Shown: positions 26,930 through 35,679, counted from the stretch's first letter. The stretch is DNA of 64,000 bases from Novosphingobium cyanobacteriorum (GCF_029436685.1 NZ_JAROCY010000013.1:86275-150274); one strand, 5' to 3'. Notes: generated by a model from the sequence alone, not told the origin. Numbers and translations: made by a program.

Positions 26930-27946
26930 TCAACCCATCGGGTAGAGGATGTCGCGATGGACCTTGTAGGCGGCCTTCATCGCCGCGTCGGGCAGGACAA
27001 GATCGGCTGCGGCGAGGATCGGGGCCAGCTGTTCCAGGGTGGAGACGCCGACGATGGTGGAGGCGACGAAATCGTGCTGCTTGGACCAGGCGACAGCGAA
27101 GGTGACGGGATCAAGCCCGAGTTCGCGCGCGATGGCGGCGTAGCGGTCAGCGGCTTCGACCGAGCGGTCGTTGACGAAGCGGCTGGCCATGTCGGCCTGC
27201 CGGCCTCCCATTCCGAAATAACTTGAGAAACGCGCGCCATCCGGGCGGGCGCCGGCGGAATACTTGCCCGCCAGAACCCCGCCGGCGATGGGTGAATAGG
27301 GGATCAGGCTGACGCCTTCCTGCCGGCAGACCTGCGCCAGTTCGTCTTCAAAACGGCGGTTGAGCAGGCTGAAGTTGTTCTGGATCGTTTCGTAGCGCAC
27401 GGTGCCGAGGCGTTCGGAAGTGGCGAGCGACTTCATCAGGCCCCAGCTGGTTTCGTTGGAACAGCCGACGACGCGGACCTTGCCGGCACGGACCAGTTCA
27501 TCGAGCACCTCCATCGTCTCGTCATAGGCGAGGCCGGCATCGGGCCAGTGCGTCTGGTAGAGGTCGATGTAATCGGTGCCGAGGCGGGTGAGGCTTTCCT
27601 CTATGGCACGGGTGATGTTGTGCCGGTCAAGCGCGGTCATGCCGCTGCGCTTGGGGCTCTTGAACCAGACGTGGCTGGGGCCGGAGACCTTGGTGGCGAG
27701 GATGATCGCATCGCGCGGCTTGGTCTTGAGCCAGCGGCCAACGATGTCCTCCGTCCGGCCGACCCATTCGGGCGATGGCGGCACGGGATAGCCTTCGGCA
27801 GTATCGTAGAAATTGATCCCGGCATCGAAGCAGGCGTCAAGCACGCGGAAGGCGGTGGCTTCGTCAGCCTGGGAGCCGAAGGTCATCGTGCCCATGCAGA
27901 TATCGGAAACGACGATGGCGGATTTGCCGAGGCGGCGATGCTGCAT
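26930..27946 (-). CDS. Aldo/keto reductase
   Basis: 338 residues, ATG 27946. Begins MQHRRLGKSAIVVSDICMGTMTFG, typical of Tas/YghZ-like aldo/keto reductases. Catalytic tetrad positions are visible: D and Y in NFYDTAEGYPV (about residues 46-56), K in ILATKVSG (about 85), and H in DLYQTHWPD (about 129). The NADPH pocket is represented by VVGCSNETSWG, QNNFSLLNRR and IPYSPIAGGVLAGKY. An NADPH-dependent carbonyl reductase of about usual length (346 in Tas). The small membrane-protein frame at 28023 lies upstream in the same direction. Substrate unknown. Confidence 0.88.
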   Translation of the reverse strand: MQHRRLGKSAIVVSDICMGTMTFGSQADEATAFRVLDACFDAGINFYDTAEGYPVPPSPEWVGRTEDIVGRWLKTKPRDAIILATKVSGPSHVWFKSPKRSGMTALDRHNITRAIEESLTRLGTDYIDLYQTHWPDAGLAYDETMEVLDELVRAGKVRVVGCSNETSWGLMKSLATSERLGTVRYETIQNNFSLLNRRFEDELAQVCRQEGVSLIPYSPIAGGVLAGKYSAGARPDGARFSSYFGMGGRQADMASRFVNDRSVEAADRYAAIARELGLDPVTFAVAWSKQHDFVASTIVGVSTLEQLAPILAAADLVLPDAAMKAAYKVHRDILYPMG

Positions 27947-28022
27947 GGGATTCTCCGGTTGGGCGGGCACGGGGTTTGGCAGAGGCGGGGTTTGGCGGGC
28001 GCGCAGGAGGGCGTCAAGCCGA

Positions 28023-28172
28023 TCAGCGGCGGCCGCGCAGCCAGCGCCAGAGCCACCAGCACCCACCCGCCGAAACCGCGCCGGCGGCGAGGATGCCACC
28101 GCCGATCAGCGCGCCGGTGGCCAGCAGGCCGGTGGCGAGCGCGACGACGATTTCGAGCGTGGTTCTCATCAT
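28023..28172 (-). CDS. Possible small membrane protein (49 aa)
   Basis: A short frame starting with two ATGs (28172, 28169; AGGTG just upstream). It encodes a 49-residue peptide with one long hydrophobic helix (IVVALATGLLATGALIGGG, continuing through ILAAGAVSAGG), then CWWLWRWL and a basic tail RGRR. The single-helix plus Trp/Arg tail layout is typical of real small inner-membrane proteins and unlikely for a random GC-rich frame. It lies in the same direction as, and about 75 bp upstream of, the aldo/keto reductase gene and is divergent from hrpB. No homology known to me. Confidence 0.4.
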   Translation of the reverse strand: MMRTTLEIVVALATGLLATGALIGGGILAAGAVSAGGCWWLWRWLRGRR

Positions 28173-28258
28173 GCACCTGTGCCCTACACCATCGGCACGG
28201 TGGATGAACGCGTGAAACGGGGGTTGCCTCCGTCGGGACGACGGTTAAGCGACGGGGC

Positions 28259-30757
28259 GTGAGCGATTTGCCGATCCATGCCGTTCTGCCGGACCTGCTG
28301 GCCGCGCTGCGCGCCGGCAATGCGGCCGTGCTGATCGCGCCGCCGGGCGCGGGCAAGACCACGGCGGTGGCGCCCGCGCTGATCCGCGAGCCGTGGTGCA
28401 AGGGGCAGGTTATCGTGCTGAGCCCGCGCCGCGTGGCCGCGCGCGCCGCGGCAGAGCGCATGGCCGAGATGCTGGGCGAGCAGGCCGGCGAGACGGTGGG
28501 CTATGTCACGCGGCTTGATGCGAAACGTTCTGCACGGACGCGGGTTCTGGTGGTGACCGAGGCGATCTTCGTCTCCACGATCCTGAACGATCCCGAATTG
28601 CAGGGCGTTTCCGCCGTGCTGTTCGACGAGGCGCACGAGCGGCATCTTGACAGTGACCTGGGGCTGGCGCTGGCAGTGGAGGCGCAGGGCGTGCTGCGCG
28701 AGGACCTGCGCGTGGTGGCGATGAGCGCCACGATCGACGGGGCGCGGTTTGCCGGGCTGCTGAACGGCGCACCGGTGGTGGAAAGCGCGGGGAAGGCGCA
28801 TCCGCTGACAGTGAAGTGGCTGGGATCGCGGCCTGATGTGAAAGTGGATGCGGCCATGGCCAGCGCGCTGGTGCAGGCCTGGCGCGAGGAGGAGGGCGAT
28901 ATCCTGGCCTTCCTGCCCGGCGTGGCGCAGATCGAACGGACGGCGGACCTGCTGGCCGAGCGACTGCCGGGGGCGCTGGTGCTGCCGCTGCACGGGCAGG
29001 TGGAGCCGGCAGGGCAGCGCGCGGCGATCCGGGTGGACCCGCAGGGGCGGCGGCGGATCGTGCTGGCGACGAGCATCGCCGAAACCTCGCTGACGCTGGA
29101 CGGGGTGCGCGTGGTGGTGGACGCAGGCCTTTCGCGCCGCGCGGAGTTCGACAAGGCGGCGGGGGTGACGCGGCTGGTGACGGTGCGCGCTTCGCAGGCC
29201 GCCGCGGCGCAGCGCGCGGGCCGCGCGGCGCGGCAGGGGCCGGGCGTGGCATACCGGCTGTGGGAAGAGGCGAGCCATGCCGGGCGTGAGGCGTTCGACC
29301 CACCGGAGATCCTGACCCAGGACCTGACGCCGCTGATGCTGACGCTGGCGCAGTGGGGCGCGGGCGATGCGGGGGCGATGGCGTGGCTCGATCCGCCGCC
29401 AGCCGCAGCGATGGCGGCGGCGCGCGGGGCGCTTACGGCTTTGGGTGCGCTCGATCGTGAAGGGCGGATCACGGAACATGGCCGGGCGATGGCACGGCTG
29501 TCGATGGAGCCGGCGCTGGCGCACATGCTGCTGTTTGCCGCCGAAAGGGGCGCGGGCGGTGAGGCGGCGCGGCTGGCGCTGCTGCTGCAGGAGCGCGGGC
29601 TTGGCGGGCGGGGCGAGGACCTGGCGCGCAGGATGGACCGCTGGAACGGCGAGCGCGGCGGGCGGGCCGAGGCTTCGCGCAAGCTGGCGGGACGGTGGGC
29701 GGAGAGCGCAGTGCGGGCCCTTCGACAGGCCCAGGGCGATCGGGGTGAGGATAGGGACCCAGCAAAGGCCGCTCGTGCTGAGCGTGTCGACGCACCAAGC
29801 GCGGGCGTGCTGCTGGCAGAGGCGTTTCCGGACCGGATCGCGCGGGCGCGGTCTGGTAGCGGGGAGGAGTGGCTTTCGGCAGGCGGGCGGGGATACCGGC
29901 TCGATCCGGCATCGCCGCTGGCGACGGCGAAGTGGCTGGTGATCGGCGATGCGCAGGGCGAGGCCAAGGGCGCGCGCATCACTGCGGCGGTGACGCTGGA
30001 GGAAGCGGACATCGCGCGCTGGCTGGGGCACCGGCTGGAGGAGCGGCACACGCTGCGGTGGAACGCCGAGGAACGCCGGGTGGAAGCGCGGCTGGAACGG
30101 CGGCTGGGCGCGATCGTGCTGGCGCGGGTGCCCGATCCGAAGCCTGACCCGGCGGCGGTGACGGCGCTGCTGATCGAACGGGTGCGCGCCGATGGGCTGG
30201 ACGCGCTGCCGCTGGGCGCGGCGGCGAGGGCGCTGGTGGTGCGCGGGACCTATGCTGGGATCGAAGCGCTTTCCGAAGTGGCGCTTCTGGCCGATCTGGA
30301 GGACTGGCTGGCGCCGGTGCTGGAGGGGCGGCGCGATCTGGAAGCGAATGCGGGCCGGCTGCACGAGGCGCTGGCCGGACGGCTGGACTGGAACGAAAAG
30401 CAGGCGCTTGACCGGCTGGCCCCGGCCGAGTTCCGATCGCCCGCAGGGACGAGCCATGCCATCGATTATGGCCACGAGGGTGGGCCGGCCGTTGAACTGC
30501 GCGTGCAGGCGCTGTTCGGGCTGGACCGCCATCCCTGCGTGGGCCAGCCGCCGCGCCCGCTGCTGCTGAGCCTGACCAGCCCCGGTGGCAAGCCGATCCA
30601 GACCACGGCGGACCTGCCCGGCTTCTGGCGCGGATCGTGGAAGGACGTGGTGAAGGACATGAAGGGCCGCTATCCCAAGCACCGCTGGCCCGATACGCCA
30701 TGGACCGAGGACCCGAGCCTGAAGACGAGGAACGCGTTCGAGGCGGGGAAGCGTTGA
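28259..30757 (+). CDS. hrpB: ATP-dependent helicase HrpB
   Basis: 832 residues from a GTG at 28259. DExH helicase: Walker A LIAPPGAGKTTAV (about residues 25-37), DEAH box LFDEAHERHLDSD (about 121-133), SAT motif AMSATIDG, and motif VI AQRAGRAARQGPG (about 319-331). The C-terminal HrpB domain ends with WPDTPWTEDPSL. Length matches the family (about 820). Odd: residues about 486-514 are an in-frame insertion from a palindromic repeat (29718-29793) giving an ALRQAQGDRGE..AERVDAPS peptide, in the middle of the gene. HrpB is a putative RNA helicase, usually non-essential. Confidence 0.9.
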   Translation: MSDLPIHAVLPDLLAALRAGNAAVLIAPPGAGKTTAVAPALIREPWCKGQVIVLSPRRVAARAAAERMAEMLGEQAGETVGYVTRLDAKRSARTRVLVVTEAIFVSTILNDPELQGVSAVLFDEAHERHLDSDLGLALAVEAQGVLREDLRVVAMSATIDGARFAGLLNGAPVVESAGKAHPLTVKWLGSRPDVKVDAAMASALVQAWREEEGDILAFLPGVAQIERTADLLAERLPGALVLPLHGQVEPAGQRAAIRVDPQGRRRIVLATSIAETSLTLDGVRVVVDAGLSRRAEFDKAAGVTRLVTVRASQAAAAQRAGRAARQGPGVAYRLWEEASHAGREAFDPPEILTQDLTPLMLTLAQWGAGDAGAMAWLDPPPAAAMAAARGALTALGALDREGRITEHGRAMARLSMEPALAHMLLFAAERGAGGEAARLALLLQERGLGGRGEDLARRMDRWNGERGGRAEASRKLAGRWAESAVRALRQAQGDRGEDRDPAKAARAERVDAPSAGVLLAEAFPDRIARARSGSGEEWLSAGGRGYRLDPASPLATAKWLVIGDAQGEAKGARITAAVTLEEADIARWLGHRLEERHTLRWNAEERRVEARLERRLGAIVLARVPDPKPDPAAVTALLIERVRADGLDALPLGAAARALVVRGTYAGIEALSEVALLADLEDWLAPVLEGRRDLEANAGRLHEALAGRLDWNEKQALDRLAPAEFRSPAGTSHAIDYGHEGGPAVELRVQALFGLDRHPCVGQPPRPLLLSLTSPGGKPIQTTADLPGFWRGSWKDVVKDMKGRYPKHRWPDTPWTEDPSLKTRNAFEAGKR
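29718..29793. repeat. REP-like palindromic element inserted in hrpB
   Basis: Two imperfect inverted arms: the left arm at 29718-29743 contains TTCGACAGGCCCAGGGCGA, and the right arm at 29769-29793 is, read in reverse, GTCGACACGCTCAGCACGA. They match at about 17 of 22 positions. The same core (TTCGACA.GCTCA) occurs in the pair at 38429-38518. The 76-bp insertion keeps the hrpB frame. Confidence 0.7.
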
Positions 30758-30859
30758 GGAATGGGCCGGTGCCGCCAAGGGAAGGCCGGATGGCCTTTCC
30801 GCACCCTTCCCACACTCCTCACTTGATTTGCGCGGCGATTCGCAGGAAAGCGCGTGGCC

Positions 30860-31138
30860 ATGACTGCACGCATCTTTCAGCGCCCGAAGAACGCCATGCA
30901 ATCGGGCAAGGCCCGCACCAGCGACTGGGTGCTCGAATTCGAGCGTTCCGAGGCGCAGCGTCCCGACCCGCTGATGGGCTGGGCCGGATCTGGCGACACG
31001 CAGGTGCAGGTGGTGCTGAACTTCGGCTCGCTGGACGAGGCCAAGGCCTATGCCGACAAGTACGGCATTGCCGCGCACGTGATCCCCACACCGCCCAAGC
31101 GGCTGAAGCTGCAGAGCTACGCGGATAATTTTCGCTGA
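30860..31138 (+). CDS. ETC complex I subunit, NDUFS4-like
   Basis: 92 residues from the ATG at 30860 (GGAAAG 10 bp upstream); a GTG two codons earlier is possible. MTARIFQRPKNAMQSGKARTSDWVLEFE followed by the DPLMGWAGSGDTQVQVVLNF and DEAKAYADKYGIAAHV segments is the conserved ETC_C1_NDUFS4 domain. This accessory subunit binds the peripheral arm of respiratory complex I on the cytoplasmic side and occurs in alphaproteobacteria and mitochondria. The nuo operon is elsewhere, as is usual for this subunit. Confidence 0.88.
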   Translation: MTARIFQRPKNAMQSGKARTSDWVLEFERSEAQRPDPLMGWAGSGDTQVQVVLNFGSLDEAKAYADKYGIAAHVIPTPPKRLKLQSYADNFR

Positions 31139-31228
31139 TTTTCAGTCGGAAAGGTCATCCGGCCTTTCCAGTGCCGTGTCCAGCCGACAAGGCTGGACAA
31201 AGCCAGAGGCAAAGGCCATATGCGCGGC

Positions 31229-31320
31229 CGGGAGTCGGTCGGACGCTTGCGTCCGCCAACCTGGTCAGGTCCGGAAGGAAGCAGCCACAACGGGTTGCGG
31301 CGGGTCGGCCGGCTCCTTTT
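31229..31320 (+). ncRNA. ffs: Signal recognition particle RNA, small bacterial type (4.5S)
   Basis: Contains the highly conserved SRP apical loop and asymmetric bulge GGTCAGGTCCGGAAGGAAGC / AGCCACAAC (31263-31290). The outer strands (GGGAGTCGGTCGG near 31231 and GTCGGCCGGCTCC near 31304-31316) pair, and a TTTTT run ends the transcript at about 31322. About 92 nt, as expected for the compact form. It would bind Ffh for co-translational targeting. Ends are estimated to a few bases. Confidence 0.9.
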
Positions 31321-31375
31321 TACCCCAATCGTCGCAAGGTGGATGTCCGCCCTTGGCCCTCCGGCAGATGGGCAG

Positions 31376-31858
31376 TCAGTCTGCGCCGCGCATGCGGCTG
31401 CGCGCGGCGTTGCGGCTGCCGGTGGCGGGGGCGAGGCCGCTGACCTTGCCGAGGCCAAAGGGCGGCATGTTGGCGTAGATGGTTTCGTGCGCCCCGGCGG
31501 GGACCACATAGGTTTCGTGGAAGATGCCCACGGTGCCGTCGGTGCCCACCGCCTTGTTGAAGGCGACCCAGGCGGGCCAGTGCTTCTGTTCACGATCGCG
31601 CGCGTAGGCCTCAAGGCTATCAAAGTCCCGCCAGTATTGCAGCAGCACGACGGTGCGCAGGCCCCGGATGAGGTATTCGGTGCCGAGGAAGCCGCTGTCA
31701 GGATTACGGCTCAATTCCGCGATCATCGGGCCCATGGCGCGGGCCACGGGCAGCCATTTGCCCAGCTTGCGAAACGCGTTGATGCGCATGCCGATGACGA
31801 AGACGACCACCGACCCATCATGGGTGGCGGTCATGCGGGCGGGAACGATCGTGTTCAT
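31376..31858 (-). CDS. DUF4188-family protein
   Basis: 160 residues. VFVIGMRINAFRKLGKWLPVARAM, then GPMIAELSRNPDSGFLG and TVVLLQYWRDFDSLEAYARD, then HWPAWVAFNKAVGTDGTVGIFHETYVV. This is the DUF4188 pattern, a ferredoxin-like monooxygenase-related fold. ATG 31858 overlooks the short gap to the divergent dnaX gene (100 bp). Function unknown; relatives of this fold include small haem or aldoxime enzymes, but no catalytic residue can be named here. The C-terminal tail (GSRNAARSRMRGAD) is probably disordered. Confidence 0.75.
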   Translation of the reverse strand: MNTIVPARMTATHDGSVVVFVIGMRINAFRKLGKWLPVARAMGPMIAELSRNPDSGFLGTEYLIRGLRTVVLLQYWRDFDSLEAYARDREQKHWPAWVAFNKAVGTDGTVGIFHETYVVPAGAHETIYANMPPFGLGKVSGLAPATGSRNAARSRMRGAD

Positions 31859-31957
31859 GCAATCAAGGTTGCATTTTGCAACTGATTTGTCAATCCACCG
31901 CTTTGGCGAGGGAGGACATTCGACAAGCGGGGGCGGACGCCTTACCTAGGGCAGGCA

Positions 31958-33844
31958 ATGGGCGATTCCACCGACATGTTTGGCGATCCCGTGGACCAGG
32001 ATGCTGGTCCTCCGTGGGACGAGGCCGAGAGCGGACCGAGCGCGGCCGAGCTGGAGGCTGCGGGGCAGGCTTCGATGTTTGGCGATCCCGTGCCCCCGGC
32101 TGCGCCAACGCCCGCCGCCGTGCAGGAAGCCCCGGCGCCCGCTCCGGTTGCACCGCGGGTTGCTGCGCCCATACCGGCTGCCGCACCTTCTGCCGCGCCA
32201 GCTTCGACCGTGCAGCCTTATCGCGTGCTGGCGCGCAAGTATCGTTCGCAGACCTTTTCCGAACTGATCGGGCAGGATGCGATGGTGCAGACGCTGGCCA
32301 ACGCGATCAAGCGCGACCGGCTGGCACATGCCTTTCTGATGACCGGCATCCGCGGGGTGGGCAAGACATCCACCGCGCGGCTGATCGCCAAAGCGCTGAA
32401 CTGCATCGGCACCGACGGGCAGGGCGGGCCGACGATCGATCCGTGCGGGCAGTGCGAGCCCTGCGTGGCGATTTCGGAAGGGCGGCACATCGACGTGATC
32501 GAGATGGACGCGGCCAGCCACACCGGCGTGGACGACGTGCGCGAGATCATCGAGGCGGTGCGCTATGCCGCGGTCAGCGCGCGCTACAAGATCTATATCA
32601 TCGACGAAGTTCACATGCTGTCTCGCAATGCATTCAATGCCTTGCTGAAGACTCTTGAGGAGCCGCCGGCGCATGTGAAGTTCCTGTTCGCCACAACCGA
32701 AGTGGACAAGCTGCCGGTCACGGTGCTGAGCCGCTGCCAGCGCTTTGACCTGAAGCGCATTCCGGCGCGGGTGCTGAAGGATCACTTCGCGATGATCTGC
32801 GCCAAGGAAGGCGTGGAGGCGGAGGACGAGGCGCTGGCCATGGTGGCCGCCGCGGCCGAGGGATCGGTGCGTGACGGGCTTTCCATCCTGGACCAGGCGA
32901 TCAGCCATGCCGACCTTGCCACCGGCGGCGAAGGCGCCACCACGATCAGCGCCGATCAGGTGCGCGAGATGCTGGGCCTGGCCGACAAGACCATGCAGCG
33001 CCGCCTGTTTGGCGCGATGCTGGCGGGCGAGGGGGTGAAGCTGCTGGAGGAAGTGGCGCACCAGTATGCCCTGGGCATCGAACCGGTGGCGATGATGCGC
33101 GCGCAGATGGACCTGGTGCACAAGGTGACCGTGGCGCAGGTTTCCGGCACGGCGGATGCGCGCAGCGCCGAGGAGCGCGCCGCGATCGAGGGCTGGGCCA
33201 AGGCGATGGGGGCTGGCCAGCTGCACCGGCTTTGGCAGCTGCTGCTGAAAGGCTATGACGAGGTGCGCGGCGCGCCCGATCCGCTGGTGGCGACGCAGAT
33301 GGCGCTGCTGCGCGTGATGCACGCCAGCGAGATGCCCGATCCGGGTTCGCTGGTGAAGAAGCTGGAAGACGTTGTGGCGCGCGCCCCGGCGGCGGCGCTG
33401 GCCGCGCCTGCGGGAGAAGGCGGCGCGGCGCCCGCGGCATACCAGCCCGCACCGGTGGCGATGGACTGGGAGGAGCTGGTCGAGCAGGTGGAGCATGTCT
33501 CTCCGCTGACCGGATCTTCGATGCGCCTTTCGGTGCGCGTGATCGAGCTGCGGCCCGGCTACCTGAAGTATGAGCAGGCCCCCGGCCTTCCCGGCGATCC
33601 GACGCAGGAAATCCGCAAGGGGCTGCAGACGGCCACCGGCGGGCACTGGCAGGTGGAGCGCGGAACGGGTAACGCGCAGCCGAGTCTGGAAGAGGCCAAG
33701 GCTGCGAAAGCGGCGGTGGCCGATGCCGAGATGCGGGACGATCCGCTGGTGAAGGCGGCGCTGGCCGCGTTCCCCGATGCGCAGATCGTGGACGAAGCCG
33801 CATCGCGAGATCACGAACAGAGACCCTGGAGCAGGCGCGCATGA
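31958..33844 (+). CDS. dnaX: DNA polymerase III subunit gamma/tau
   Basis: 628 residues. After an unusual about 80-residue Ala/Pro/acidic N-terminal extension comes YRVLARKYRSQTFSELIGQDAMVQTLANAI. The AAA+ core follows: Walker A TGIRGVGKTSTARL (about residues 129-142), a zinc module (C in LNCIGTDG, then CGQCEPC), Walker B with YIIDEVHMLS, and the SRC sensor VLSRCQRF. The C-terminal tau part contacts DnaE. No A-rich slippery site for gamma frameshifting is obvious. Its stop overlaps the ATG of the next gene (ATGA at 33841), so dnaX and ybaB are translationally coupled, a widespread arrangement. Confidence 0.93.
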   Translation: MGDSTDMFGDPVDQDAGPPWDEAESGPSAAELEAAGQASMFGDPVPPAAPTPAAVQEAPAPAPVAPRVAAPIPAAAPSAAPASTVQPYRVLARKYRSQTFSELIGQDAMVQTLANAIKRDRLAHAFLMTGIRGVGKTSTARLIAKALNCIGTDGQGGPTIDPCGQCEPCVAISEGRHIDVIEMDAASHTGVDDVREIIEAVRYAAVSARYKIYIIDEVHMLSRNAFNALLKTLEEPPAHVKFLFATTEVDKLPVTVLSRCQRFDLKRIPARVLKDHFAMICAKEGVEAEDEALAMVAAAAEGSVRDGLSILDQAISHADLATGGEGATTISADQVREMLGLADKTMQRRLFGAMLAGEGVKLLEEVAHQYALGIEPVAMMRAQMDLVHKVTVAQVSGTADARSAEERAAIEGWAKAMGAGQLHRLWQLLLKGYDEVRGAPDPLVATQMALLRVMHASEMPDPGSLVKKLEDVVARAPAAALAAPAGEGGAAPAAYQPAPVAMDWEELVEQVEHVSPLTGSSMRLSVRVIELRPGYLKYEQAPGLPGDPTQEIRKGLQTATGGHWQVERGTGNAQPSLEEAKAAKAAVADAEMRDDPLVKAALAAFPDAQIVDEAASRDHEQRPWSRRA

Positions 33845-34176
33845 AATCGATGGAAGAGATGATCCAGGCAGCCCAGAAGGCGGCCGAAACCATCCAGAAG
33901 CAGATGGAGGACGCGCAAGGCCGCCTTGACGCGATCGAGGTGGAAGGCGCCGCCGGCGGCGGGCTGGTGAAGATCAAGGCCAGTGCCAAGGGGCGCGTGA
34001 TCGGCGTGAGCATCGACGACAGTCTGATCAGCGTGGCCGACAAGGGCATTCTGGAAGACCTTGTGGCTGCCGCATTCAACGACGCGCGGACCAAGGCCGA
34101 TGCCGCCGCGGGCGAAGAGATGCAGAAGGTGCAGATGGCCGCGGGAATCCCGCCGGGCTTCAAGCTGCCGTTCTGA
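33841..34176 (+). CDS. YbaB/EbfC-family nucleoid-associated protein
   Basis: 111 residues. MKSMEEMIQAAQKAAETIQKQMEDAQGRLDAIEVEGAAGGGLVKI shows the N-terminal coiled-coil arm and the following GGGLVKIKASAKGRVIGVSID strand of the YbaB fold; it ends MAAGIPPGFKLPF, the usual signature. A homodimeric, tweezer-shaped DNA-binding protein. It overlaps dnaX by 4 bp. recR, the usual third gene, does not follow here. Confidence 0.9.
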   Translation: MKSMEEMIQAAQKAAETIQKQMEDAQGRLDAIEVEGAAGGGLVKIKASAKGRVIGVSIDDSLISVADKGILEDLVAAAFNDARTKADAAAGEEMQKVQMAAGIPPGFKLPF

Positions 34177-34350
34177 GTTTTCGGGCCTGAACGCCCCTTT
34201 CGCCTGCGGGAGGGGCCGGGGCGGGCAGGCCTGCCGCGCAAATATTTCGGTCTGGCTGCGGTTGTTCAGGAATTGTTGCGGGTTGAATGCGTTATCGGCA
34301 ATGAGGCGACGGGGCGCCTGTAAATTTGTCGATCCTGGAAGGACTTGCGG

Positions 34351-35571
34351 TTGAGCGTTAGTGTTGTTGTCTTGACCGCCGCTGCCCTGGCGGGCGCCGA
34401 ACCTGTGGCGGAAGCGCAGGCGGCTGCCGTGCCGGTTGCCGTGGAAGCGCCACAGCCGCCTGTGGCAGCGCCCGTTTCCCCGCCTGCACCATCGATGCCG
34501 GCTGCAGCTTCCCCGGCCGCCCCGAACCCGGCCGCCCCGAACCCGGCCGCCCCGAACCCGGCCGCCCCGAACCCGGCCGCCCCGAACCCGGCCGCCCCGA
34601 ACCCGGCCGCCCCGAACCCGACCGCCCCAAACCCGACCGCCCCGAACCCGGCCGCCCCGAACCCGACCGCCCCGAACCCGACCGCGCCGCCCGAACCCTC
34701 CAACGAGATCGTGGTTGAGGGGGAGACCAAGGCGCCGCCGCAGGACCCGATCGAGCGGGTGAACGAAAAGTCGTTCGAAGTGGTGCAGAAGGTGGACGAC
34801 AAGCTGATCGCCCCCATCGCCCACGGATACGAAAAGGGCGTTCCGCGCCCGGTGCGGATGGGCTTGCGCAACTTCATCCGCAACCTGACCGAGCCGGTGG
34901 TCTTCATCAACTACATGCTGCAGCTGAAGCCCGGCAAGGCGATGGAGACGGTGGGGCGCTTTGCGGTGAATTCCACCATCGGCGTAGGCGGGCTGGTGGA
35001 TGTGGCGAAGAAGAAGCCGTTCAATCTGCCGTATCGTCCCAACGGGCTGGGCAATACGCTGGGCTATTATGGCGTGGGGCCGGGGCCATACCTGTACCTG
35101 CCGCTGGTGGGGCCGACGACGGTGCGCGACCTGTTCGGCCTGCTGGTGGACCGCGCGACGGTGCCGGGGCTGGTAGGCGGGCCTTTGCGCAAGCCGGAAT
35201 ACGTGCTGCCGCTCAACATCGTGGAATCCATCGACGACCGGCTGCAGATCGATGCCGAACTGCAGGAGATGAAGTCCGCATCGAACCCCTATGTCACCTA
35301 TCGCGAGCTGTACCTGCAGGCGCGGCGGGACGAGATCGAGGCGCTGCATGGGCGCGGACCGCTGGCCAAGGGCGAGATCGGCGTCGCGCCGTTCCCGAAG
35401 CCGCTGCATCCGGAACCCGAGAAGCCGGAAGCGGCTTCGCCACCCGCGGCAGTGGTGCCGGCGCCGGCACCGGTCGACCCGCAGGTGAGGCAGCCGGAAG
35501 CGGAGGCAATTGCCCCGAAGGGCCCTGTTTTCGTGTCGATTCCGGTGGTGCAACCGATCCCCGTGCAGTAA
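34351..35571 (+). CDS. mlaA: MlaA/VacJ-family protein with a Pro-rich tandem repeat
   Basis: 406 residues from the TTG at 34351. This start is chosen because GGAAGGA ends 7 bp upstream; the TTG at 34345 would be too close. The N-terminus is a signal-like helix (SVSVVVLTAAALAGAEP) without an obvious lipobox Cys. Residues about 50-115 are low complexity: eleven PxAPN pentapeptides plus a degenerate one. The MlaA domain follows: DPIERVNEKSFEVVQKVDDKLIAPIAHGYEKGVPRPVRMGLRNFIRNL, then RFAVNSTIGVGGLVDVA, NTLGYYGVGPGPYLYLPLVGPTTVRDLFG. MlaA is the outer-membrane component of retrograde phospholipid transport. The mlaBCDEF genes are not adjacent. Confidence 0.85.
   Translation: MSVSVVVLTAAALAGAEPVAEAQAAAVPVAVEAPQPPVAAPVSPPAPSMPAAASPAAPNPAAPNPAAPNPAAPNPAAPNPAAPNPAAPNPTAPNPTAPNPAAPNPTAPNPTAPPEPSNEIVVEGETKAPPQDPIERVNEKSFEVVQKVDDKLIAPIAHGYEKGVPRPVRMGLRNFIRNLTEPVVFINYMLQLKPGKAMETVGRFAVNSTIGVGGLVDVAKKKPFNLPYRPNGLGNTLGYYGVGPGPYLYLPLVGPTTVRDLFGLLVDRATVPGLVGGPLRKPEYVLPLNIVESIDDRLQIDAELQEMKSASNPYVTYRELYLQARRDEIEALHGRGPLAKGEIGVAPFPKPLHPEPEKPEAASPPAAVVPAPAPVDPQVRQPEAEAIAPKGPVFVSIPVVQPIPVQ
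34516..34680 (+). repeat. 15-bp tandem repeat (11 copies) inside mlaA
   Basis: Unit GCCGCCCCGAACCCG repeated 11 times, with copies 8, 9 and 11 starting ACC instead of GCC; a degenerate twelfth follows. It encodes PAAPN/PTAPN pentapeptides in frame. A multiple of three, so copy-number change would lengthen or shorten a rigid Pro-rich linker without frameshift. Confidence 0.95.
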
Positions 35572-35679
35572 GTTGTTGTCTGGTAACCGTTGCGGGCTAG
35601 CGCAGCGGACCCCGGCGAGGATGACCACCGCAGGACCAACCAGGCGGGGCGGCCTTTCCGGACGCAGAGGAACTGAAAG

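Noticed and set aside
28184..31078. 964-residue minus-strand reading frame opposite hrpB
   Set aside because: Its translation is Arg/Pro/His/Gln-rich without any domain and exactly covers the clear HrpB helicase on the other strand.
31946..33814. 622-residue minus-strand frame opposite dnaX
   Set aside because: A composition artefact (His/Arg/Gln-rich); dnaX on the plus strand has all expected motifs.
31958..33844. Programmed frameshift producing a gamma form of DnaX
   Set aside because: No A-rich slippery heptamer followed by a stem-loop was seen in the relevant part of the gene.
34516..34680. CRISPR-like array
   Set aside because: The direct repeats are contiguous 15-bp units without spacers and encode a peptide repeat; no CRISPR array was seen in the window.
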